Assembly (NCBI GenBank): GCA_964417895.1
Contig: CAYQJS010000059.1
Coordinates: 1 to 31,747, forward strand
Origin: CAYQJS01 sp964417895
GTDB lineage: Bacteria; Chloroflexota; UBA6077; SHYK01
Length of the DNA: 31,747 nt
Direction of reading: 5' to 3'
Part shown: in pieces, positions 7,860-16,084 of the stretch
How the letters are laid out: every line of letters begins with the position of its first letter
How positions within the stretch are numbered: position 1 is the stretch's first letter
Position numbers and translations under genes: made by a program
The notes under the pieces: model-generated
Database searches by the model: none
What the model saw: only the letters and a program-made list of their open reading frames with translations
What the model was told of the DNA's origin: nothing

Positions 7860-9020
7860 CTACTTGAAGGAGCAGTATGGATGGTGGTGCATGAGGCAAC
7901 TGACCTCGACCTTCGCGCACTCCGCTTCGAACTCGCGGTGGACCGCTGGGTCCTGCTGTTCGAAGGACATCTGGTCGCCGCCTTCTTCAGGGGTCCGACT
8001 GTAGTCGTAATGCCCCCCGCCCGGTCTGGGCTTATCGGATCCCCAGCCGATCCTCAGCCAGTCCCATGGCTCGGGGCCCACGTTGAAGTGAGCGTGCCAC
8101 CACCCCTCGGGGGGAACGAAGACCGTCCCCGGCTTCCAGTCGATCCGCACCGTCTGATCCCCGATCGGACTTTTGAGCATCGAGTAGCCGTGGCCCCCGA
8201 TGGTGGCGACGTGAATACCGGGACCGTGGCGGTGCATGGGCGTGTGCACCCCCGCGCGCGACTCGAACTGGACCGCCGCCCGCACGGCCCCGCCCAGGAA
8301 AGCGATGCTCCCCCCGCCGTTGTCCCCCTCGCCGCTGAGCCAGCGGCCCACCGACCTCCAGCCTGTCCCCTCGGCCGCGGCCGAACGGGCTCGTTCTTCG
8401 AGCTCTGCCACGGATGCGCGTTCCTTCGGCGCGTACGCATACACATCGGCGATGAAATTCGTGCGCCAATTGCCTCGCTTCCGTTCACCCTCTTTGAAAA
8501 AACCCTCTTCATCGTTGAAGAACTCGGTGAACTTGTGGTCGTTGTTGAAGACAAAGTCGAGGCTCTTGAACGTATCGATGACTCTCGGGGCGGCCGTCAT
8601 GGCGAAGTACCGAGCTGGCTCATCTCCCGACACGTTGAAGTGCTGATGCCAGGCGTTGGGCGGCATCGCGAAGTAGCTGCCCTTCTTCCACTCGAAGGTC
8701 TGCTTCTTCTTCGGGTCGTTCCAGACTGTCGTGGCCCCGCGCCCGCCCAGGACGAAGATCAGCTCGTCGTAGATGTGCTTGATCGGGACCGACGACTCCT
8801 TGGGGTCCAGCTCGTAGACGTAGGCATCGTTAAAGCCCGCGCTGCCCTCGAGGTTGATGAAGACGCCCTTGCCCCCTCTGGCCTCCCAGGGGGTGACCTC
8901 TGTCGTGTAGACGTCCGGTACTGAGAACCCGTAGAGCGTCTCGATCCCCTGCATCTCCTTCCACTTCTGGTATGGGCCCTTGTAATTGCGCGGATCGCGC
9001 TGCGTCTGCTCTTCCATCAT
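7860..9020 (-). CDS. Bicupin protein, second cupin gene of the catabolic operon
   Basis: 386 residues; two adjacent ATGs (9020 and 9017) follow AAGGGAG, and either could serve. It has two cupin domains. The first has PIKHIYDELIFVLGGRG then MPPNAWHQHF, giving H, E and H ligands; the second has MHRHGPGIHVATIGGHG then WWHAHFNVG, again His-rich. Both domains therefore look metal-competent, unlike the bicupin at 3216 where only the first does. The tail is unusual, ending MHHHPYCSFK. It could be a ring-cleaving or other dioxygenase, or an isomerase. It is 27 bp upstream of the amidohydrolase gene and 13 bp after the solute-binding gene, so it is cotranscribed. Confidence 0.83.
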   Translation of the reverse strand: MMEEQTQRDPRNYKGPYQKWKEMQGIETLYGFSVPDVYTTEVTPWEARGGKGVFINLEGSAGFNDAYVYELDPKESSVPIKHIYDELIFVLGGRGATTVWNDPKKKQTFEWKKGSYFAMPPNAWHQHFNVSGDEPARYFAMTAAPRVIDTFKSLDFVFNNDHKFTEFFNDEEGFFKEGERKRGNWRTNFIADVYAYAPKERASVAELEERARSAAAEGTGWRSVGRWLSGEGDNGGGSIAFLGGAVRAAVQFESRAGVHTPMHRHGPGIHVATIGGHGYSMLKSPIGDQTVRIDWKPGTVFVPPEGWWHAHFNVGPEPWDWLRIGWGSDKPRPGGGHYDYSRTPEEGGDQMSFEQQDPAVHREFEAECAKVEVSCLMHHHPYCSFK

Positions 9021-9033
9021 TCGTCTCCCTTCT

Positions 9034-10722
9034 TCATGACTGCCATTCCCACGTCCACATCGGGCCGTGGCCCCCCTCGGGCACTCGCGGCAGGGAGACC
9101 CCCTTCAAGGACGCGGTATGCGCGACGACTTGCGCTGCCCAGTAGGTCGGGATCCCGGGCAGCCGCTCCATGCCGATGCGCTCCATCTCCGCCAGGGCCT
9201 GGATGCGCTCCGATCGGTCGAGCGACGTGAGGAAGGCGTCCGTCAACCGATCGAAGTCTGCATTGGAAAAGCCATAGCGGTTCGCTCCGGTCCACCGGTT
9301 CTCAGCCCGAGCGATGTCGCGGCTATGGTACTTGGTATCAAGATCAATGTTGCCGCCAAACAATCCGGAGACCTTGGCCCGCTCCTCCTGGCTGGTCCGG
9401 GTGACCCCAAAGAGATTGGAGCTGGCATCGATTCCGAAGCGCCGGAAACCGTCGACCAGGATCTGGCTGTCGCGCTCGTTGGTAGCGCTGGTGAGATACG
9501 AGCTTTCCAGCGTAAACCGCTCACCTGTTGGGGTGAGCCAGCCCGCATCGGCGCCACGGGTGAACCCGGCCTCTCGGAGCAGCTGCTCCGCGCGCCGCGG
9601 GTCGTACGGATACCTCGCGGTCGCGGCCCGCAATAGGGTCTCGTAATAGTCCGCGTTGGGATGGGTGAAGATCTCTCTGAATAGCCCATGCCCCGCCGTT
9701 ACGATCCCGGCCAGCGTGACCCGGTCCATCGTGAAGACTAGCGCCTGGCGCACGCGCACGTCGGTGGCCAGTTGGGTGGGCACGGCAAACTCCGGTCGTT
9801 GCTGGACGTCATGCCCCTTGGCGAGGAACGTCAGCCAATGGACAGTCCCCGCCTTGCTGTGATCCCATGCCTGTTCCAGGATTACACCGTCTTCGCCCCG
9901 CAGCAGATCTTGGGCGTAGTGCGCCTCCCCGGCGAGCATGGTTGCGACGGCGATGTTGACGTCAGTCTGGTAGATCATCCGGATGCGATCTATCCTGGGG
10001 CGCCCGAACACGAACCCGTCGAAGGCGCTCATCTCGAAGAATGCACCGGGCTCGCGGCGTTCGAGCTTCCAGGGCCCGGCTCCGATGTACTCGTCGGTCC
10101 AGAACGACAATCCGGCGAAGGTCCCAGGGCTCTCCCGGAACGGTTGTTCCAGGATGTGACGGGGTAGCGGCGGCAGGACCGTTGTGATCGCGCCGGCGTC
10201 TATGTAGCTGTCCTTCCAGCGTATGAGGAGCGTCCGCGGATCCGGCGCCGTCACCTCCTCGATCGATCGAAAGCCGCGAGCCTGGGAGACCCCGAACTCT
10301 GGCGTCGCGTACACCCGCCAGGAGAAGACGAAGTCCTCCGCCGTCAGGGGTTGCCCGTCGTGCCAGAGAAGGTTCGGCCTCAATCCGTAAATGGTCTCCA
10401 TCGTCCCGTCGGGGAATACGCGCCATGTGTCCGTTTGAAGGAGCGGAAGCGCCTCGGCGAGATAGGGCTGAGGAAAGCCCTGCTCGTCAAGGCGCACCAG
10501 CTCCGCGTTGAGAGGGGCTGTGGTGGCGGCGGTGGCCGTGCCGGTGCCCAGTATCTCGAGGGCCTTCCGCGCGAAGGTCGGCGGCTCGAGCCGGTTCAGC
10601 ATCACCAGTGTTCGCTGTACCGCTTGCGTCGCGGGCCTCCGGTCGTCGCTGGCGCCGCCATCTGCCGCCGGTCTACAGGCCGGGGCAACCAGCAACGCCA
10701 GGGTCAGGATCAATGCCCTCAC
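9034..10722 (-). CDS. ABC-type substrate-binding lipoprotein, family 5 (C-terminal type WEW)
   Basis: 562 residues from a GTG at 10722. This start is preferred because it overlaps the upstream stop codon as GTGA, has GGGAG 5 nt before it, and yields a compact lipoprotein signal (RALILTLALLVAPAC) with the acylated Cys at residue 16. The body has the family-5 (dipeptide/oligopeptide/nickel-binding) marks: DTWRVFPDGTMETIY, WHDGQPLTAEDFVF, PLPRHILEQPF, FGRPRIDR and DVRVRQAL. The C-terminus reads WTWEWQS, one of two end types in this window. It should sit on the outer face of the membrane and capture a solute for import. No permease or ATPase gene accompanies it. It is translationally coupled to the paralogue upstream. 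Confidence 0.92.
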   Translation of the reverse strand: MRALILTLALLVAPACRPAADGGASDDRRPATQAVQRTLVMLNRLEPPTFARKALEILGTGTATAATTAPLNAELVRLDEQGFPQPYLAEALPLLQTDTWRVFPDGTMETIYGLRPNLLWHDGQPLTAEDFVFSWRVYATPEFGVSQARGFRSIEEVTAPDPRTLLIRWKDSYIDAGAITTVLPPLPRHILEQPFRESPGTFAGLSFWTDEYIGAGPWKLERREPGAFFEMSAFDGFVFGRPRIDRIRMIYQTDVNIAVATMLAGEAHYAQDLLRGEDGVILEQAWDHSKAGTVHWLTFLAKGHDVQQRPEFAVPTQLATDVRVRQALVFTMDRVTLAGIVTAGHGLFREIFTHPNADYYETLLRAATARYPYDPRRAEQLLREAGFTRGADAGWLTPTGERFTLESSYLTSATNERDSQILVDGFRRFGIDASSNLFGVTRTSQEERAKVSGLFGGNIDLDTKYHSRDIARAENRWTGANRYGFSNADFDRLTDAFLTSLDRSERIQALAEMERIGMERLPGIPTYWAAQVVAHTASLKGVSLPRVPEGGHGPMWTWEWQS

Positions 10723-12431
10723 CGAAGCTCCCACTGATGCATGTTCCAGAAGAGGTTGGCGCCGACGGTGTCCGCCGGCCCCTTCAACGCTGCTGCGTAC
10801 GCTATCCCATTGGCGTTGAAGTAGAGCATCATGCCGGGGACTTGCTCGGTCACGAACTTCGCCATCTCGACCTGCAACCTCTCCCGCTGCGGGCGCTCGA
10901 GCGTCGTGTTGAACGCGTCCCAGAGTGCGTCAAAGCCCGGGTTGGAATAGCCACCCAGGTTGCGCCCGGTCCACCTGGTCTCCGAGCTCCCGATCTGCTC
11001 GGTGGCGTAGTTGGCGCCTCCCACCTGCCCCAGGCCGGGGAACGTGTTTCGGTTCACCAGATCGCGCTGCTGGGTGGTCGTAATCGTGGAGGTCGCTGTT
11101 TCGATACCGGCCCGCACCCAGGTTTCGGCCATGATGGCTTGATGCCTCTCGAACGTCTCCCCCGCCAGGGCTTGGAAGTCCGGACGAAAGCGCTCTCCCG
11201 CGCGGTCGGCGAAGAAGCCCTGAGAGTCCTTGAAAAAGCCGGCCTCGTTCATCAACGCTTCCGTTCTCCGCGGATCGTACGGGTACTTGGTGATCACCCG
11301 ATCCACTTCGGCATAGAAGGGCTCGTCGTGCTCGACCGGGGTGTAGGCGATCACCCCCTGGCCTTCGAACAGCCCGTCGAGGATGCCCTGCCTGTCGATG
11401 GAGTAGTTGAGCGCCCTGCGCACCCGGAGGTCGAACAGGGCGGGCGTCTTCTGGTACTCGGGTCGGAACTGGAAGATCGCGTTCTGCGGATTGCCGCTTG
11501 GCGCCCAGTACACAGTCCCCTTCTTCGACGTGACCCAGTCGCGCTGGAGCACGAGTCCGTGCTGGAAGCGGATGGCGGTGGGGGTGGCGAGGTGGACTTC
11601 GCCAGCCAGGAGGTTGGTCAGGGCAGTATTCTCGTCGCTCATGATGCGGGCGATGATGCGATCGATCCTGGGGCGGCCGAAAACGTAGCCGGCGAAGGCC
11701 TCAGCGTGAAGGGCAATGCTCGGCTCCCACGCGGTAAGCCGATAGGCGCCCAGCTGGACATACTCGGTCGTCCAGTAGGGATGATTCAGGAAGGGGTCCC
11801 GGGCGATCGGGGCTCCCTGGTAGTCGGCAAAGGGCTGCTCGAGGATATGTCGAGGTAGGGGCGGTAACTCGTGGGTAAGGATGTCTGCGTCCGGATACGG
11901 GGAGTCCCAGCGGATCACAACGGTTCGAGGGTCTGGCGCCAGCACTTCCTGCATCTGGTTCTGCGGCTGCGGTCTGAAAACCCCGAGCCCCCGGTCGGTA
12001 TAGACGCGCCAGGCGAAGACGAAGTCATCCGCGGTCAGGGGCTGGTCGTCATGCCAGCTGAGGCCGGGCCGAAGTCTATACGTGGTCTCCATCCGGCCGT
12101 CCGGGAACACACGCCAGGAATCGGTGCGGAGCTGGGGCATTTCCTCCGCCAGCCAAGGTTGAGGAAGGTTCTTCAGGTCTCGGCCCGTCAGGGTCGCATT
12201 GAACAGCTCTTTGTTCCCGCGTGAGACCGCGTCCTGGATCTTGGGAGCGAGAGAGGTGGACTCGTTGCGGAATGCGATGACGAGCGTACGCGCCTGTGTT
12301 CCGGTTTCTGGCTGGCCGCCACGGGCGTCACCTTGAAATGGCGACTGACCCGCGCAGCCGGTGAGGAACATGGCAATGGCCAGAATGGCTGTGACGCTCG
12401 CCGCGCGAGGTCTCCGATTCCCCCGTGCCAT
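10719..12431 (-). CDS. ABC-type substrate-binding lipoprotein, family 5 (C-terminal type HxWELR)
   Basis: 570 residues, ATG at 12431 with GGAGG about 10 nt upstream. The frame is open further upstream but without signal-peptide features. The signal has a basic n-region (ARGNRRPR), a hydrophobic core and the lipobox LTGC with Cys at residue 26. Conserved blocks are DSWRVFPDGRMETTYRL, WHDDQPLTADDFVFAWRVY, PLPRHILEQPF, FGRPRIDRI and DLRVRRALNYSIDR, and it ends HQWELR. It is the first gene of the minus-strand operon, so its product is probably made whenever the aromatic enzymes are; it is a candidate binder of their substrate. Its stop overlaps the start of the next solute-binding gene by 4 nt. 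Confidence 0.92.
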   Translation of the reverse strand: MARGNRRPRAASVTAILAIAMFLTGCAGQSPFQGDARGGQPETGTQARTLVIAFRNESTSLAPKIQDAVSRGNKELFNATLTGRDLKNLPQPWLAEEMPQLRTDSWRVFPDGRMETTYRLRPGLSWHDDQPLTADDFVFAWRVYTDRGLGVFRPQPQNQMQEVLAPDPRTVVIRWDSPYPDADILTHELPPLPRHILEQPFADYQGAPIARDPFLNHPYWTTEYVQLGAYRLTAWEPSIALHAEAFAGYVFGRPRIDRIIARIMSDENTALTNLLAGEVHLATPTAIRFQHGLVLQRDWVTSKKGTVYWAPSGNPQNAIFQFRPEYQKTPALFDLRVRRALNYSIDRQGILDGLFEGQGVIAYTPVEHDEPFYAEVDRVITKYPYDPRRTEALMNEAGFFKDSQGFFADRAGERFRPDFQALAGETFERHQAIMAETWVRAGIETATSTITTTQQRDLVNRNTFPGLGQVGGANYATEQIGSSETRWTGRNLGGYSNPGFDALWDAFNTTLERPQRERLQVEMAKFVTEQVPGMMLYFNANGIAYAAALKGPADTVGANLFWNMHQWELR

Positions 12432-12574
12432 TCTGTCGGGACCTCCGTTCTTCGAGCGTGACGCGGGATACCGCCCCCCCTCAGCGAAGAGCCTGAGCAT
12501 GCACAGGACTTGCGCCCCCGTGCCTTCGTGCGCTGCATCATAGCTCCCGCCATTCCATCGATCAAATAGCATGT

Positions 12575-14128
12575 TTGGTTCGACTTCGCCCCGCGATAGC
12601 CTGGCTGGCGTGTCGAAGGGTGGATGTTGTCCGCCGATCTTCGTCTACGCCTGCGCACCCCGCGCCTGCGGAGCTTCCATCGCAGGATAAAGGGACGTGG
12701 GTCGTGAATCCTGACGGGACCATGGTAACGACCTACAAGCTTCGCCCGAACATTCGGTGGCACGATGGCACGCCGATGTCGCCCCAGGATTTCGTGTTCT
12801 CGTGGAAGGTCGCCAACGATCGCACCCTCCCGATCAGCATCCGCCCAATTGCCAGGCAGATCAATGCCGTCGATACCCCGGATGACCTGACGCTGGTACT
12901 CAGATGGGCAGGGCCTTTCCCCCTGGCCGAGCGGATCTCAGGGCCGGATATGATGCCTCTCCCGTTCCACTTGCTGAGCGAGGTCTACGAGTCGGACAAG
13001 GAGGCGTTTCAGCGGCTGCCATACTGGGGCGCGGGGTTCGTCGGCGTGGGGCCCTATCGGCTGCACGAATGGGTGCCCGGGAGCCATGTCGTCGCCCAGG
13101 CCTTCGACGGGTATTACGCCGGTCGCGCCAAGATCGACACGATCACCTTCCGTTTTATTAGTGACGAGCAAACGACCATTGCCAATATTGTGTCCGGCGG
13201 GGTTGATGGGCAGCTGCGGGGCCTCGATTTCCAGCAAGTGTTGCTGGCCAAGAATGAGTTGGAGCGGAGGGGAAGCAAACCGTACGTCATCGTCCAACCC
13301 ACCTTCCATCGCATGATTCGCGTGCAGTACGACGATCGAATTGGAGGGGGGCTGGGGCCGAGGCCGTCGGAGATCACGGACGTCCGAGTGCGCAGAGGCC
13401 TGCTCCACGCGATCGATCGCGACACGATGGCGGAGACCATTTACCCCGGGTATGGGATCGCGGCAGATGTCATGATGCCTACCGACGATCCGAAGTACGC
13501 GTGGGTGAAGGACGTGGTGGTTCGCTATCCCTACGACCAGAGGCGGGCGCAGGACCTGCTCGTCGAGGCGGGGTGGCGGCGAGGAGCCGATGGCATGTTC
13601 CGCAACGCGGCCGGGGATCCGATCTCCCTGTATCACCAGACGACCATCGGAGGCCAATGGGAGGCGGCGCAGACGATTGCGGCGGCCAGCTGGCGCGCCG
13701 TTGGTATTCCGCAAGTCGAAGAGCACGTCATCCCGCAAGCCGCGCGAGGCGATCGCGAAACGAACAGCCAATTTCGAAGTTTCAACGGCGCCGTCGTGCG
13801 CTTCGACACCTTGACCTATACGCGGCAGTTCTTGATCTCCGAGTGTCCAACGCCGGCAACTCGGTGGGCCGGGACAAACGTCGGCTGCTATCAGGATGCG
13901 GAGATGGATCGGGTGTCGCAGGCGCTTCTCACCACGCTGGTCCCGGCCGAGCAGCAGCGACTTTGGAGGGAGTGGACCCAGCTATTCGTGCGGGATCTGC
14001 CGGCCCTGCCGCTCTTCTACCACGTCCAGGGGACGATATTTCGCGAGGGCTTCACGGGTCTGAAAGGCGAGGCGCGCGATGGAGGCGGCGGGTTTGCTTT
14101 CAACGCCCATGAGTGGGATATCCGCTAG
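12575..14128 (+). pseudogene. Family-5 substrate-binding protein gene lacking its 5' end
   Basis: Similarity to the other solute-binding proteins begins at about 12668 (AELPSQDKGTWVVNPDGTM) and continues in one frame to the normal end HEWDIR at 14128, so about 480 residues remain. Blocks seen are RWHDGTPMSPQDFVFSWKV, FHLLSEVYES, VGPYRLHEWVPGS, DVRVRRGLLHAIDR and RYPYDQRRAQDLL. What should precede it, a lipoprotein signal plus about 70-90 residues of lobe I, is missing. The 30 codons before 12668 (from TTG at 12575) are unrelated, and no RBS or signal peptide is seen. The product, if made, would not be exported. Codon use is still that of a coding gene, so the deletion looks recent. Its neighbour at 12431 is divergent. 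Confidence 0.75.
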
Positions 14129-14242
14129 CAGATCCCGTGCCTCACGCCGCGGGCAGCAGCCAGCACGTGTCGTCGGGAAACGGAGCGTCGAGCTGGCCCA
14201 GGAATCTGAATCCGCGTGTCCGCAGCCCAAGTGCCCCCTGGG

Positions 14243-15133
14243 CTAACCGGCGACATCGCCCACAATCGTCCGATAGACAGAGAGGCATTGCTCGAATGGC
14301 GGGAGGTCGACCACGAAGCTGGCCAATTGGGCGCGCCAATCGCGCTCGATACCTTGCAGCACCCGCACGTCGAGGAAGTCTTGCGGCCCATCGTAGGCAA
14401 GCGAGTAAGCCACGGCCTTCGCCCGCAGGAGGCCTCCTACCTCAGCCCAGTTGACCGAGAAGTCCTGCTGGTCGCGAAGGTGCCACAGGTCGTAGAGATC
14501 CCGCGGTCGGTTGCGCAGCCAGCCGCGGTCGCGGAGGTGCTGGCGCGACTGGAGGAACGCACGTAGCTTCTCGGCGGCGATTTCCTCGAGACGGTACGTC
14601 GGTATGGTGACCACCAGCGTTTCACCGGGAAACTCGTGGATTAGCGGCCGCTCGATCGAGCCGGCCACCAATGGCTCCTGCATTGAAACCTCGATCTTGA
14701 GGCTCCCCATTGGCGCGCGCATCCAGGGGAACTGGACACTCACGCGGAACGCACACTGGTCGCGGGGGTGAGGCTCCCGGTACGTCTCCTGAGCGACCGA
14801 CAAGCTGAACGGCCCGTGTGCTGAAAGCCGAAGCCTGGCCTCGTCAACCGCGCTCCGGAGCGAGTCCGCCAGGTCTGCACAGCTCAACGGCCTGCGGGAC
14901 GTGAAGTCCAGATCCTCCGAGAAGCGGTAGCCAGGGAAATAGGCCTTGCGCAAGCAGGTCCCTCCCTTGAACACGAGGCTGTCCCGCAGCTCCCGAACGC
15001 TCACGATGCCGGCGAGCAGATAACCCAGAGCGTAGTCTTTCTCCACAACGTACTGCGGCTTGCCCAGCGCGCGCGTTATCTCGGCGATGCGAAAGCGAAG
15101 GGGCCGCAGTCCGGGAGATCGGTCATCCACCAT
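14243..15133 (-). CDS. abiEii: AbiEii/AbiGii-type nucleotidyltransferase toxin (type IV toxin-antitoxin)
   Basis: 296 residues, ATG at 15133, overlapping the end of the antitoxin gene by 11 nt. It has the AbiEii pattern: KPQYVVEKDYALGYLL near the N-terminus, the nucleotidyltransferase core VFKGGTCLRKAYFPGYRFSE followed by DLDF (the GG(T/S) and DxD motifs), the TYRLEEIAAEKLRAF block, and RPRDLYDLW. Known AbiEii proteins are GTP-binding nucleotidyltransferases that stop growth and act in phage abortive infection; they are neutralised without direct binding to AbiEi. All catalytic motifs appear present, so the toxin looks functional. It converges with the truncated solute-binding gene at 14128. 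Confidence 0.9.
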   Translation of the reverse strand: MVDDRSPGLRPLRFRIAEITRALGKPQYVVEKDYALGYLLAGIVSVRELRDSLVFKGGTCLRKAYFPGYRFSEDLDFTSRRPLSCADLADSLRSAVDEARLRLSAHGPFSLSVAQETYREPHPRDQCAFRVSVQFPWMRAPMGSLKIEVSMQEPLVAGSIERPLIHEFPGETLVVTIPTYRLEEIAAEKLRAFLQSRQHLRDRGWLRNRPRDLYDLWHLRDQQDFSVNWAEVGGLLRAKAVAYSLAYDGPQDFLDVRVLQGIERDWRAQLASFVVDLPPFEQCLSVYRTIVGDVAG

Positions 15134-15965
15134 CGGCCAGATTCTCGATGACATGCCAATCAAGGTTGTGATGACCGCGGCGGGGCCGCCCCGGATCCAG
15201 AGGCGTCTCTCCCGTTGCGGGAAGCGACCGAAGGGGATGGAGCACCTGGGACGGCACACCGAGGCGCTCAAGTGCCCAGCCGAGACGCTTCGCGACCGCT
15301 CTCACGCCGAGCTTATGCGCGTGCGCGACGAGCTTCTCGACGTCGATCTGATCGAGACGCCCCCCGAGGATTTCCAGCCCGGTAGAGAGCGAACCAAAGA
15401 TGTGGAAGTGCTGAAATGCGTCGAGCAGGGCCCGTTCGCGGTCAAACAGGGTTACCCTGTAACGCTCGTCCATCCATTCTTCAGTAAGACCGAAAAAGCG
15501 CGAGCGGGTGATGGCGACGAACTCGTACCGCACGCCGGCCACGCTCCAGGCCGCCCCCCGTCCCTGCCTAGGGCTTGCTCGCGGGAACGTGCGTACAGGT
15601 GACGAGAGCGTAACGGCAAGCGGGATCTGCTCGGTCAGTCCCCAGTGCTGGAGCGCCGACCAGTGACTGATAGCGGATGGAGTGACGAGCGAAGTTCCGA
15701 TCGCAAACGGATGGGCCCTCGGCAGTCTGGTTATCGGATCATTGATCGCGTACACGCCCTTCTTTAGCCGAGTTGTCCACCGGGCCGCTGAAAGCTCGTG
15801 CAGCAGGGTGATGGTGTGTGGGGCGCTAAGGCCCAGGCTGGTGCCCGCTTGGGCAGCCCGCTGCGTTGGAAAGGGGTCGCTGCCCGCGCTGTCGAGGGCG
15901 GCGAGAAGCCTGGTCCCGAGGGGCGTAGCGTACGGACGGGCCAGGGTGAATGATTCTGTTGCCAT
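15123..15965 (-). CDS. abiEi: AbiEi-type antitoxin / transcriptional repressor
   Basis: 280 residues, ATG at 15965. The N-terminus carries a winged-helix region (TQRAAQAGTSLGLSAPHTITLLHEL, then TTRLKKGVYAIND), followed by the AbiEi antitoxin body (TPSAISHWSALQHWGL, DRERALLDAFQHF). The family represses its own operon through the N-terminal domain and counteracts the toxin through the C-terminal domain. The toxin gene overlaps its 3' end by 11 nt, the standard antitoxin-first order. A near-perfect 13-bp inverted repeat covers the start codon and upstream DNA (15952-15998) and is the likely autoregulatory operator. Confidence 0.88.
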   Translation of the reverse strand: MATESFTLARPYATPLGTRLLAALDSAGSDPFPTQRAAQAGTSLGLSAPHTITLLHELSAARWTTRLKKGVYAINDPITRLPRAHPFAIGTSLVTPSAISHWSALQHWGLTEQIPLAVTLSSPVRTFPRASPRQGRGAAWSVAGVRYEFVAITRSRFFGLTEEWMDERYRVTLFDRERALLDAFQHFHIFGSLSTGLEILGGRLDQIDVEKLVAHAHKLGVRAVAKRLGWALERLGVPSQVLHPLRSLPATGETPLDPGRPRRGHHNLDWHVIENLADGG

Positions 15966-15998
15966 ACAAAGGATTTCCCTTATGCTGGCAACAGTATC
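15952..15998 (-). promoter_or_regulatory. Probable AbiEi operator: 13-bp inverted repeat over the abiEi start
   Basis: GATTCTGTTGCCA (15952-15964) and TGGCAACAGTATC (15986-15998) are inverted copies matching at 12 of 13 positions, with the inner 9 bp perfect. Centres are 34 bp apart, about three helical turns, so both halves lie on one face of the DNA. One arm overlaps the abiEi start codon (15963-15965). AbiEi proteins are known to bind inverted repeats in their own promoters. Confidence 0.7.
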
Positions 15999-16050
15999 TC
16001 ATAAAATCAACCTTAAACCGAGGCCTACTGATGGGTTCTGCTGTCGCCTA

Positions 16051-16065
16051 AGCGCCCCAGGCGCT
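16051..16065 (-). terminator. Small perfect hairpin after the MetE-like gene
   Basis: AGCGCC and GGCGCT form a 6-bp stem with a 3-nt loop about 20 nt beyond the MetE-like stop codon at 16085. No T-tract follows, so it is at best a weak intrinsic terminator or an RNA 3'-end stabiliser that separates this gene from the AbiE operon. Confidence 0.3.
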
Positions 16066-16084
16066 AGACGCTGGCCACCTATGA

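Noticed and set aside
10608..11858. A 416-codon plus-strand open frame, and similar long frames at 7794-8924 and 4484-5404
   Set aside because: High-GC antisense frames opposite well-supported genes; composition is not protein-like.
12432..12574. Promoter for the eight-gene operon
   Set aside because: A promoter is expected here, but no -35/-10 pair stands out enough to report.
14142..14339. A minus-strand frame ending LGQLDAPFPDDTCWLLPAA in the convergent gap after AbiEii
   Set aside because: Protein-like at its end, but it overlaps AbiEii, has no start signal and no recognised family.
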